Shown one piece after another: positions 47,021 to 56,736 of a DNA stretch of 64,000 nucleotides. Numbering within the stretch: the stretch's first letter is position 1; the number at the start of each line of letters is the position of its first letter. Under the pieces are notes generated by a model. The model saw nothing but the letters and a program-made list of their open reading frames with translations. It ran no database searches and was not told the origin of the DNA. The DNA comes from Neonectria sp. B-13 (taxonomy: Eukaryota > Ascomycota > Sordariomycetes > Hypocreales > Nectriaceae): NCBI GenBank assembly GCA_002682825.1, contig NOKP01000003.1, positions 806,001 to 870,000 of the forward strand. Reading direction: 5' to 3'. Position numbers and translations under genes: made by a program.

Positions 47021-47254
47021 CTCCGTTTTCATTCATGTTTTCTTATTCTTTAGAATGGCTTCAGCTTTAATTACAACTTACACACCCAGATTCATGTCTG
47101 CTCTTTATATTCACTTACATAGTGCTACTTCATGTTAAACACATCCGTTGGCATCAACATTCTACTGCCATGACAATTTGCCTCTCACCGAAATCCTGTG
47201 AAGAGATTTTCTGATCAATGCTGTTCCCTCTAAACATAGTATTGGAGTAAGCCA
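47021..47254. other. 3' flank of the synthetase gene
   Basis: AT-rich sequence with no gene. It should carry the 3' untranslated region and polyadenylation site of the synthetase transcript. No distinctive signal was identified. Confidence 0.3.
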
Positions 47255-47657
47255 CTGTGTTGGGGGATTTATGCACTTGGTGTGTAATGCTAGCAAGAGC
47301 AGCTCCAATTGACTGTACCTACTTAAGGGACTCACCTACTCAAGTGACCGAGACAGCGACTTATTGGCTGGGACATCTCTTTTCTCTTCATGAATTGTAT
47401 CGCTTGTTTAGGCTATGTTTCCTTTATCTTACTTATTACTATGATATCAGTGGCTATAGCAGCTAGTTATTACATTCATTACCATCTTTGACTACTACTG
47501 AATCATCTTCTTCTGATTATTCTTGGGATCTTGAAATTGTTCTCCTAGCAGCCCTCGGGCTTGCGCACTTGCTGTTTCTTCCCTCTTAATCCGGCTCAGC
47601 TAGGGCAGCATTTTCCTGGGTGGTATCTTTACACTGAAGTGCGCGTTCCACCAACAA
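47255..47657 (-). repeat. LTR fragment, copy 1 (terminal part)
   Basis: It matches 52556-52940 in the same orientation. Shared blocks are ggatttaYgca.ttgg, agctccaatt, taagggact, cttattg..ggg, catctcttttc, cactgtt-like tails, ctgtttcttccctct and gcattttc/ctc. It ends in ccaccaaca at 47657, the expected 3' terminus of a Copia-type LTR that starts with tgttggtgg. Confidence 0.6.
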
Positions 47658-48040
47658 ACCACTCGACAATATATCCTTCATGTTGCGTTAACACATCCAT
47701 TAACAATGCTTTATCGTAAGCGCGTATGAGCAAACTTGCTCATGCGTGGCGTCCATTGAGTAAGTCTAAGCGCCGCTTTAGCAGTTAAAATACGAGAATA
47801 AAGAAATAATGTGATTGAACTTGAAAGACAGACTACCCAGTGGGGACTGACTGAACAATGCACTGTGAAAACTCAGTAAGTTGGGGAAAGAGTTAATATA
47901 CCACCAAATCACAATAGATCAACATGAACCTACACTCTACCAAATTACCTACTGAATAAAGTATTAAAGTCGCCTATGAGATGCATTATAAAGCACCCTA
48001 TGCCAGGACCCGCATGCTTTACGCGAGCATTACAGTATAT

Positions 48041-48415
48041 TTTGTTGGTGGTTACACACTTGAATGTAATGACATGACGAAGGGAAAAATCCGTCTTGAA
48101 ATGGGGAAGCCAAGAGAAAAGAAACAGCAATTGTGCAGGCCATAGAAGGGGGGGGGTTCTCTTCCAGTGATCATTAAGTGATCAAACTTGAAAAGAATAA
48201 GTAACACCAAGGATTACTTTCAGAGGTGAAGATTAGCCGCTGTAGTAGCTAGCTTGATCATAAGGTATAAGACAAGAAAATGACAACCTAAAACAAGTGA
48301 TAAAATTGACGAAGGGAAAGAGGATGCCGGCCAATAAGTGGCCTTCCCGGTCCTTTAAGTAGGCCCAGCTAATTACCGATGTGCCTACTAGCATTAACTC
48401 GGGTAATGCGAAGCC
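48041..48415 (-). repeat. LTR fragment, copy 2 (tgttggtgg end)
   Basis: It begins tgttggtggttacacac at about 48041 and matches 51991-52333 in the same orientation. The best-kept block is gaaggRaaaRagRatgcc ... cctttaagtag ... cctac ... gcattaactc. It directly abuts the 3' end of the gag relic. Confidence 0.55.
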
Positions 48416-48429
48416 GCTCACACAGTAGG

Positions 48430-49232
48430 TCAGCTCGGTGGAGCGACGAGTGGTGATGGAATTTCGCGTTGTTTGGCTGCAAGTTTCTCTTTCTGACCAG
48501 CAAAAAGTGCTGTTTCAAACGTGACAGCTTCCTTTGTAATGATTCCTGAATCGTTTCGTTCAGGAAGGAGGTTGTGGTTCTGATTAAAGGCGGTTAGGAA
48601 GATGTTGAAGGAAGGACCAAGACGGTGAGGAATTTGTTAACAAATTGGGGTTCCCCAATTTTACATGTGTCATCAAGTTGTGAGAAGTCTGTTCGTGCTT
48701 CTCGAAGATTCTTAGCAAAGTCCTTGACGTTCATGCAGGCTTCAAGGGTGAGATTGTTATACCGATAGGCCAATTCTTGGAAGATGGCACCTGCTCTCGG
48801 CTTGAAGCGGATGCCAATGCGGTTAAATAGTTCCTTAACTGTCGATATCTTTAACGTGCTCTCGGGCGTTAAGTCCGAGACGGCTCTTGATGGCTCCGCT
48901 GGCTCGTTCTTGCTTTGTAAGCCAAGCTTATTCTCGAGTGGCGAACGCCATTTACGCCCGAGCAGGTCCCCGTATCCGGCCATGGCTAGATTGTCGTGCA
49001 TCTCTTTGTTCCAACTGACCCATTGGTTCGTTGACTCGAGTTTCGAGATGCTGAAATGGCTTCCCAAGTCTCCAGTCGTGTCTTCCAAGATCCACCTGAC
49101 GGGTTGCAGATACCTTAATAGCTGGGATTGGTCGAAAGGATGAGAGAGAGGGCAGAGGTGAGTCTTCCTTCTGCAGGTTTGAAATGTCTTGAATGAGTCC
49201 GTTGTTATTTTGTTCGTCTGGAATGAATGCAA
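48430..49232 (-). pseudogene. Copia-type retrotransposon gag relic
   Basis: The minus-strand frame from 49232 reads LQPVRWILEDTTGDLGSH..., NQWVSWNKEMHDNLAMAGYGDLLG, AIFQELAYRYNNLTLEACMNVKDFAKNLREA and GEPQFVNKFLTVL, the pattern of UBN2-like Copia gag proteins. A one-base shift near 48607 then gives RLGPSFNIFLTAFNQNHNLL, KEAVTFETALFAGQKEKLAAK and QREIPSPLVAPPS, ending at TGA 48430-48432. A zinc knuckle, protease, integrase and reverse transcriptase are not found. The frame upstream (49300-49490) is open for about 60 codons up to a stop and may be the original N-terminus. The element is dead: gag is frameshifted and pol is absent. Confidence 0.7.
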
Positions 49233-49497
49233 GAGGTGTGTCGATGTTGTCGATGGTTCAATCAGATCGGTGGTGAGGAAGGTCGCTGTGATCTTCTAAT
49301 GCGACAGAGACAACCTCAAGGCCCCAACTATCTGTAGAGTTTGCGGTCGAGATGGTGTCGACGAGGATGGACTAGAGGCCACGTAATCGTTGTCTTGAGG
49401 CGGTGAATCGAGGAATGCGATTTTAGTGGCGTGTTCAAGTTCAGCGGCCAAGTAGGAGCAGGGTTCTTCGTGGAGGAAGTGGAAAAAGGTGGCCTTC

Positions 49498-50755
49498 TGT
49501 CACGTTACTTGCTACAGTAGATACATAGGAAATTCCATAAATTGTGCCCGAACGCCTTAAACACCTCTTATACAACATTACCACCTCTCACAGAAGGTCA
49601 ATGCCTTCCTTGATGAGGCGTTTCGCCCGGAGGCGGCGTGCTGCATCATCTTCCCCATCCTCCGCTGAGGGCGGAGGAGCCGCACCGGGGACTGCCTCAA
49701 CGCCTTCGTAGACGGAGTTTTCCTCTGCCAGAAGCTCAAGTTGCAATCGCAGGGCCAAGCGGCACCGTTCATACATCTGCGCAGAAGTCAGAACCAAGCG
49801 TTAGAATGAGGGGAGACGAGCGTGTATGAACCTTCTTGTGGTCGTCCTCAAGGGCCAATAAGAGACGCCTGGCAATCGGGATCATGACGCCAGGGCTGAG
49901 GGAGAAAACGCACATTAGATCCAAAGCTCAACACAGAGAAAAGGAGCATACCAAGGGCGGCATGTGTGACTGGTCGCCTTGCACGAGAAGCATCGCAGAG
50001 AGCGACTACTGCCACTCTCAAAACAGCGCCCTCGATCACCCTTCCCAGCAATTGCCGCACGAACACAGCCGATGCATGGGGGGTCCCGGGCCGGCCCAGG
50101 ACCTTTCGCAGGAGGCTAGGAAGAAGAGAAGTTAGCAAAGTGACACGCAAAGCAAAGCTTAATTGATATTCTCTGAGCTCCCCTCTGTGTTGCTGTGCTT
50201 ATCTAGATTCCCTTGCGTTTTCATCCAATATTGCACTCCTCACCATTCACTCACCCGGTTACCATCACAACAACGAAAAATAACAAAGTATGAACAAAGC
50301 TCAACTTACATTTTTGAGCGTGCGATCTTCCGAGGAAAGCGCATCTTGGGTAAGTGACGCTTCCGTCATACTGATTGAACACGTAGATTAGGATAGGTCC
50401 ATAACCGATTCGTTTCTCCGAGAGATAGGTTGTTCCACTGGGGGAAGTGTCGCGAAATGAGGATAATAGTCACGTGGAGACTGACTGATAAGTTATCAGT
50501 TATCTAAGCTCTAGAGCCTACGGACCAAGGGAAGTTACGCTCGGCTGGGCACGGAGACCGAGTTCCTAGGCTCGGAACATCGGGCCAAAAGAAGCTTACG
50601 ATAAGCTAGACCTAAGCTGCACACGCCGGATACGGCCAGTACAGAGGCTCAGCTGAACATAAAATGAGACCGTTCCCCCGCTCACTCTTTGACGAAATCC
50701 AAACCTAAATATATGAAATTTCCCAGCATCCACTGTAGCAAGTAACGTGATACTG
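49498..50755. mobile_element. TIR-bounded element carrying an intron-containing gene
   Basis: The left end at 49498 reads gtcacgttacttgctacagt followed by a gatacataggaaattc block. The reverse complement of 50705-50755 reads atcacgttacttgctacagt followed by ggatgctgggaaattt. The two are near-identical over about 45 bases, and most differences are transitions. A TA follows the right end. The 1.25 kb interior holds no transposase but contains a spliced-looking gene on the minus strand. A third related terminus in right-hand orientation (tagcaaataacgtgacact) lies at 51941-51959. Confidence 0.65.
49588..50115 (-). CDS. Cys-rich protein of unknown function, 3' exons (5' end unresolved)
   Basis: Three consecutive exons, 50115-49952, 49895-49832 and 49776-49588, stay in one frame and encode 138 residues to the stop. 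The introns are 56 and 55 bases, with GTATGC...CTCAG and GTTCAT...GCGCAG. Residues show CIGC, then CF...C-x2-C...C-x2-C spaced like a small zinc-binding or Cys-rich motif common in fungal hypothetical proteins, followed by a basic/leucine-rich helix (GVMIPIARRLLLALEDDHKK, LALRLQLELLAEEN) and an acidic tail. Upstream, an acceptor at 50116 with branch CTAAC implies at least one more exon; ATG 50344 followed by a perfect GTAAGT donor is a candidate, but the phases do not join without another small exon. The gene sits wholly inside inverted repeats, so it may be captured cargo. I do not know its function. Confidence 0.5.
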
Positions 50756-50831
50756 TTTTAAGTATCATAAGTTATTAACATCAACATTCCTTCGTATTTT
50801 GTATATCAAACCCCGGCTTCTATGACTGCAG

Positions 50832-51860
50832 CTACTCTATGAGGCATTGTATCAGGTTCTTCAAAACTGCTTCATCAACAGCATGCCAAGCTTCTTTTGC
50901 TGCTGCTACAAGCTGGGATAGAGTCTTTTCCATATCGGGTGTGGTCTCAAGCTCCGGATGAAGACGATCGATCTCGGCTTTCATCCACACCCACAAGTCC
51001 TCAATTGGATTGAAGCCTGGTGAATAGGGTGGCCAGATCATGACTGTGACCCTCAGCCGCTGCACAAGACGTCTGACGAGATGGGCTGTGTGTGAGGAAG
51101 CATTGTCAAATATGAAGATATCATCAGGAGCAAGGAAATCAGGTAAATCGCGTTGTACAAATCAATAATGTGCTGACAGTCAACACTCCCGTTCAACGCC
51201 ATGAGCCCCGTGCTATCAAGCGGAGGATTGCTATCGCCAAAGGTAGCCCAAAACATCGGCTGAACTCTTCTTGCCTCTTAACCCGCTCGAAATCCATTGC
51301 TTAAAGTTGCTTACGGGGTCTCAAGCACGTCAATTTAGGCCGGGCATCTTAACCTCGCACAACCATGCACTCATCGCTCTATCTCACACGCTTCCAATCA
51401 ATGTGTTCATAACGCTGTACCCACTGTAGCCGTAGATCAGCATACCGAATGATCAAAATGGGCCGCGTTCTTTAGAGCCATTTCTGCCGACCTCATTCAC
51501 GCAGGATCGACTGAAGAGCACGTTTTCTGAGAATGGTATCATCTCATCCAGCAACTCTCAATTGGTGATATCAAGGGTTGTATTAGTAACCGTATCGTAG
51601 ATAAAATCGCGTTGCTCTTCAGTGATCGCTCGAGGCCGCTCTGAGCGGGGCCGACTGTTAGTTTTATCTAGCTGGGTTTCACGATAGAAGTTCTTGTTAA
51701 TCGTAGTTAGAGGGATTTCGGGATGAGCTCTTTTAGTCTGGGCAGGCCCGCAGCCAAGTCTTCGAAGCTCACAGATTCCGGATCGTAATTATGGTGATAA
51801 TTCCTTGCCTCAAGGCATTGAGACCGTTGTGTTAATGAAGGAGGAAAAAGGTGGCAAAAG
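50832..51860 (-). pseudogene. Tc1/mariner (DD34E) transposase relic
   Basis: The minus-strand C-terminal part reads DFLAPDDIFIFDNASSHTAH, VMIWPPYSPGFNPIEDLWVW and MKAEI. The catalytic Asp of FDN and the Glu of NPIE are separated by 34 residues, the DD34E spacing of the Tc1 family. A one-base shift near 51150 separates this from the preceding MFWATFGDSNPPLDSTGLM / CQHIIDLYN segment. Further 5', fragments (DWKRVRxSDEC, RSERPRAITEEQRDFIYD) are scattered across frames with stops up to about 51860. The copy is inactive. Its left terminus was not resolved; a right terminus may be at 51941-51959. Confidence 0.7.
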
Positions 51861-51990
51861 GGTGCATGATAACAACAGCCCTTTTAGGCTATGCCGGCCG
51901 CCGGTATATCCAGCGGACTGAACCTTCTTGTACACGACTCTAGCAAATAACGTGACACTTTCTTAATGAGTTGACGAGACCGAAGGTTAT

Positions 51991-52940
51991 TCTGTTGGTG
52001 GCACACCCAGTGGAAACCACACTGCAACTTGGGCTGTTGCAGCCAGAGATTGAAGGGAGAGGTAAATCACGAATTGAGCTAAAACTAGCAAAGGGATAAA
52101 TATGATATTACTTCAGGGCACTAAACACCGTGCATCTGAATGCACCAGTCTGGTTAAAATAGAAGAGTAACAGCAAGAGCTGCTGCGAAAGCTTGGTCAA
52201 GATAAGAGGTTTTAATAGAAGGTGTATTAAAATGTTATGAAGGAAAAAGACATGCCCTGCCACAAGACTGGCAGACCTAGACCTTTAAGTAGTGAAATCT
52301 GATAGCTAAGGTCCTACGGCATTAACTCCAATGTGTCAATCAGCACTATCACATTATATACATGGTAAGGCATCTTGTCTTTTTATAGTAGTTTGAGGAT
52401 TTCTTTTGTAAATTCTGATGGTTATGCAAGGCTTTATAAATGAAGCGGTGATAAAGGTTAATACAAATAGATATTGAATTCGTCGATTGAAAGGCTAAAG
52501 AAGTAACTAGACATTTCACCAACCGAGACATAAAGTACATTATATAGTGTTTTAGAGGATTTACGCAATTGGTCTTTAATGCTCACCAGGATAGCTCCAA
52601 TTACCTGCACCTAATTAAGGGACTGAGACTGCCACTTATTGCCGGGCTCATCTCTTTTCCTCTTCATCAATTTTATCCCTTGTTAAGCTGTCCTTCCGTT
52701 GTCTCAATTATTACTGTAATATTGGCTGCTACTGTAATCAACTTTAACATTCATTACTATCCTTTACTACTACTGATTTCCTTCTTTTTTTTCCATCATT
52801 CTTAGAGTCTATAAATCATCCTCCCAGCATTCCTTGGGCTTGCACTACCACTGTTTCTTCCCTCTCAATCCGAGCTTCCTAGGACAGCATTCTCATAGGT
52901 GGTGTTTTTACACTGAATTGTGCGTTCAAACAACAGAATA
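51991..52940 (-). repeat. Copia-type LTR, near full-length, probably the 5' LTR of the gag relic
   Basis: The stretch begins tgttggtgg at 51991 and ends caaacaaca near 52940, close to an inverted pair as expected for LTR ends. Its left part matches 48041-48415 and its right part matches 47255-47657, both in direct orientation. Given the minus-strand gag, it would be the 5' LTR. It is AT-rich and diverged. The frame at 52569-52805 is not coding. Confidence 0.5.
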
Positions 52941-53299
52941 GTGCAATAACAAAGCTTGTATTACAATATATTAACTACTATACGGTACTACTGTGATTGA
53001 CATAGCAGTGCATCATCTATAGGAAGGGAGTGGTTCATAGATGGGTCAAGGATTGGTATGCAGCATCTTGATCAGCTCTTTAAGTATTGTATTAAGATGC
53101 AGCGCAATATACAAGGGGGGGAAGCAACACAAAATGAGAAGGCTTCAACCATCCTTAGCATTTTTAATCTAGTTAGAGAGCACTAGGCCACTACCTTGGT
53201 CCAGGTACGGGGTGGGGCTGGCTATGGGAGTTTCCATGGTTTTTAGAGCTGTAACAAGGACGTACGATAATTATTGCATAGGTTCGGCGGGCATAGCTG
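52941..53299. other. intergenic, no gene seen
   Basis: AT-rich sequence between the LTR and the 3' end of the secreted-protein gene. It contains a run of eight G. Nothing else is supported. Confidence 0.35.
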
Positions 53300-55656
53300 T
53301 TAAGCAACAAAAGTCGTCGGAACAGCCCTTTTCTGGTTGATGGTGTAGGTAATCCTCTCGTCTGGGTCGTGGCCCTCGCAATCTGTGCCAACAATCACGC
53401 CTGGATTGGAGATGGGACCGAGGTCTAAGTTGGCACACTTTGGGGGCTCATCCTTCTCCTTCTCCTTTTCTTTTTCTTTTTCTTTTTCTTTTTCCTCATT
53501 ATCTCCTTGTTCTTCATCAGAGTCTCCGTCAGGTGATTTAGTGCTGCCGCCAGAAAGATAACCCCTTGGGTCAAAAAAGTCTTCGTCCATCGATTGCGTA
53601 CCTTGAGCTTCAAGCAGCTCGTCAATATTCTTCGGACACGCTCCGACGCCCTCGGCCCTCTTCTGCCCGCTAGATGGAGGCTCATTACTCGCCGGCCAAG
53701 GCCAGGCAAACGGCCCCGAGACCTGTCCCACAGGAGAGATTATGCGGATGGCCCTAGTCAAGGCACATCGCCCATCTTGTGTCTGGTGAACATGACGCGG
53801 CACATATTCCCACACGACTAGACCCTTTTCGAGTCCCTCGCGTGTGCCGACCACCTGCTGCATCCTCGGAAGGACAGGATATGTCAGGATGCTCCCGAGG
53901 CTGACCTCGGGAACGATGTCTGTAATTTCCTTAATCAACCTGTCGACTTGCGGGTACCACCAGGGATCGGTGGGAGGTCGTCCATTCCGCGGCGGCCCCT
54001 CCACGGGTCCTATTATTCTGTCCAGTTCGTCGAGGTAGTGGCGTTCTTCTACGGCATTAGGCGTGAAGATGAAGGCGTTGACGAAATACGCCGCTTCGTT
54101 GTTTTCCGGGTCCGGCCCAAAAAGCTCGGCCCTCGCCTGTGCCAACGATGGGTAATTGGCATCTGGATTGCCGTTGCGCAGGAAGTCGAGCGACTCTTGG
54201 AAGTTTTTGAAGATGTTGGCGACTTCCCACAGATGTGCCGTCCAGACACCCCGGTTAGAGAGGATGATGATGGTGGTGCATCCCCAAGAAGGGCCGCCGC
54301 CCGTGGTGAATGGAAAGGTGATGTCCTTGATCGAGTACATCCGAGACGAGGCGGTCTCGGTGTCGGGCCCAACTGCATTGCCGGCACCGTGGTATTTGAT
54401 CCAGTTAAGAGCCGCTTGAAACCAGGCAGTCCTGCCGCCGGGGTACTGGTCGGGGTTTTGGAAATCATCTGTGAGGGAATCGTGTTGGTGCCTTAGGGCT
54501 GGCCGTCTCTTGTCTATCTGGGGCTTCTCGGGGAAGTCGGTGATTGTAGGGGGCTCGTCATCAGCAGGGATTGTGGCCGTGATCTTGGGACCGGGCAAAA
54601 TGTCGCAAGCGTTATTGTTACAAGCGGCGTAATCACACATGCCACCTTGGGCAGTGGCAGTTGTGGTGGTTGTCTCGGTTGCCGTGCTCGTTGGGGTGCA
54701 TCCCTCTGCCGTGACCGTCTTGCACTCGATTTTGTCGGGATCCTCCTCACAGGTTGTGGTTTGGGCATGCTTTGAATGTGGCACGACGAAGCAACTTTGA
54801 GTGCATGAAACGGTCTGGACGCAGGAATCGTCCTCTTCTTCGTCATCTTCGTCGTCGTCGTCGTCGTCGTCGTTGTTGTCTTCTTCGCCATCCCCTTTGT
54901 CATTACCACCTTCGTTAGGAGTGCCCTTCCCTGGTGGCGGAGGGGGCGGAGGCCAAGGAAATCTACCTATTCCTGCACCGTCCTGACCCTCACAGCTTTG
55001 GCCGGGGACTATACACCCTGGGTTGCAAAGATCTCCGCTGCAGACCCATGTTGGCACCGTTGTCTCAGTTGGCTTGCCATCAACTTCGGTCGAAACCACG
55101 ACGTCTGAAGACAACCACGTCACGATAGTAGTAGGTACTTCACCTTGTTCATTTGGAACTGTGGCCGTAATTGGTTCAACACGAAACGGAGCACCGGTAG
55201 AGGAGACTCTGGTAGACGGGGCTTTAATAGACGAAGCTCCAGTAGACGAGGCCTCAGTAGAAGGGGCCTCGTCAACAGGAATGCATCCTGGTTGACCGCC
55301 CACGGCGTTATACGGGACGTAGCAAGGAAGGGTCTTTTGGGGCGGTGCGGAGGAAAGCGGCGCTGAAGACGGTGGCTCTGAGGACGGTGCCGCTGAGACC
55401 GGCAGGTCATGAAGGAGCCCGCAGTCCCATCCACCACCAGTATAATCAGGAGGCGGAGGACAATTCTGTCTTTTAAGTAGCGTCGTGGTCCGTACTTGGG
55501 TGACAATAGAGGGCTCGACGCCGTCTAAAATAGTACAGGTTAGAACGTGCAACCTGGACATTCCTGAGTCTACTTGCCTCTGAAGGAGAGAACTGTGGGC
55601 AGTCCACCACAGAGCAGAAGGCCCAAGAGCAGGTTTCCCTCGTTAGAAAACCTCAT
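53300..55656 (-). CDS. large secreted low-complexity protein with conserved fungal C-terminal region (GC-AG intron)
   Basis: Modelled as exon 1 55656-55578 and exon 2 55524-53300, 767 aa. Exon 1 encodes a signal peptide (MRFSNEGNLLLGLLLCGG, then LPTVLS). The 53-base intron uses a GC donor in the ideal context AGAG|GCAAGT, with branch TTCTAAC and acceptor TTTTAG, and splicing makes ...SFRDGVEP in frame. The mature protein has a Ser/Pro/Thr-rich N-third, a proline run, an acidic Asp/Glu run (about 54840-54880), a Cys-rich Thr region (CTQSCFVVPHSK, CDYAACNNNACDILPGPK), then a folded region with GGGPSWGCTTIIILSNRGVW and HLWEVANIFKNF that I recognise only as a motif of secreted fungal proteins, sometimes linked to chitinase-like proteins. 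The C-terminus has an (EK)n run. Likely extracellular or wall-associated. Function unknown. Confidence 0.7.
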
Positions 55657-56736
55657 GGTGAGAGCTTGGGTAGAATCTCGATTGAATGCGTTGTATAACG
55701 GTTGTTTGTCGAACTGTAGGGAATGCGAGCTGTCTAATGCTTGGATTGCGTGTAGAGTTCTCTTGAAGCGTGTCTGGCAACGTGGTCTTTATACATGTTG
55801 GATGCCATATTGACATTGAGACGATTAGACATGAGTGTTGGTCCTATGCCCTTTGGTTTGAATTCAGACATGGCTGTTAGTTTCGTTCACTTATGGTTCA
55901 AATTTAGATCTCATTGTTGCTTCTGTTTACTTGGGATGTTATTCTGCTACGAATCCTATGGCCATTAGGTGGAGAAAGCATCATATCATAGCTGGATATA
56001 CGAGAAACGAAAGCGGGAGAGCTTGCCAACACGGAAGGATCCCACGGGAGGACGCCACCCGTATCATCCTCTCGAATCCCACTCAACATGACAATAAGAC
56101 TTGTACAGCCCAGCTTGGCATGCATCGGGCTAGAGCTATTCCGCTAGAGTTAAACGATCGCAGGTGTGGAGAAGTTGAGCATGAACGGGACATACAGGGA
56201 TCAGGGCGACAAGGCAGCGCGTCTGTCTTCGTGTGTACCGTAAAAGTATTGATAGGGGCATGAACCACTTACTAATGGAACAGATATATAAATTAATATA
56301 ATAAGCTAAAGGACTATAATCTTTAGTCTTAGCCTTACTATATTTGATTCTAGGCTTATTTAGTTTTGAATGTGTCGATCGTCTGAAACATGCAATTGTT
56401 CGTGCCCTTAGCGAAAGTTTTTGGTGCCCCTTGTAACACCAATGCAACCCTCCAAGTTGGCTCCAAGGCACGCATGAAACAAAGTTGGCTGCAGCAAAGA
56501 TGCTATTCCTGATGTGACATTGGGGGCTGAACCAAAAGTGAGGTATTTTGTTGGTCGCGGGTCACAAGCTTATTTATAGTAGTCTCCTTTTTATACGTTT
56601 TATCGTAAGATGCACTAGGCAGTCCTCCCGGCCTCGCAGTGTCAGATGACTCCCCCCATCCTTCAATACTGCTTTCGGGCCGTTGAACAGTGGTTCTCGA
56701 GGACTGCAAACGTTGAACCCATCCAACTCAACCATC
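55657..56736. other. divergent promoter region, no gene supported
   Basis: 1.1 kb between the minus-strand secreted protein and the plus-strand F-box gene. Short frames at 55931-56263 (+) and 56136-56471 (-) have no recognisable motif. Both flanking promoters must lie here. Confidence 0.4.

Noticed and set aside
12940..46700. Dozens of 60-240 codon frames in other frames and on the minus strand across the synthetase
   Set aside because: They are shadows of a GC-rich coding frame. None has a family motif and all overlap conserved NRPS domains.
12377..47020. Calling the gene cyclosporin synthetase or aureobasidin synthetase
   Set aside because: Module number (nine) excludes SimA, and MT positions (3, 5, 6, 9) differ from the 2, 4, 7, 9 expected for Aba1. 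No symbol was assigned.
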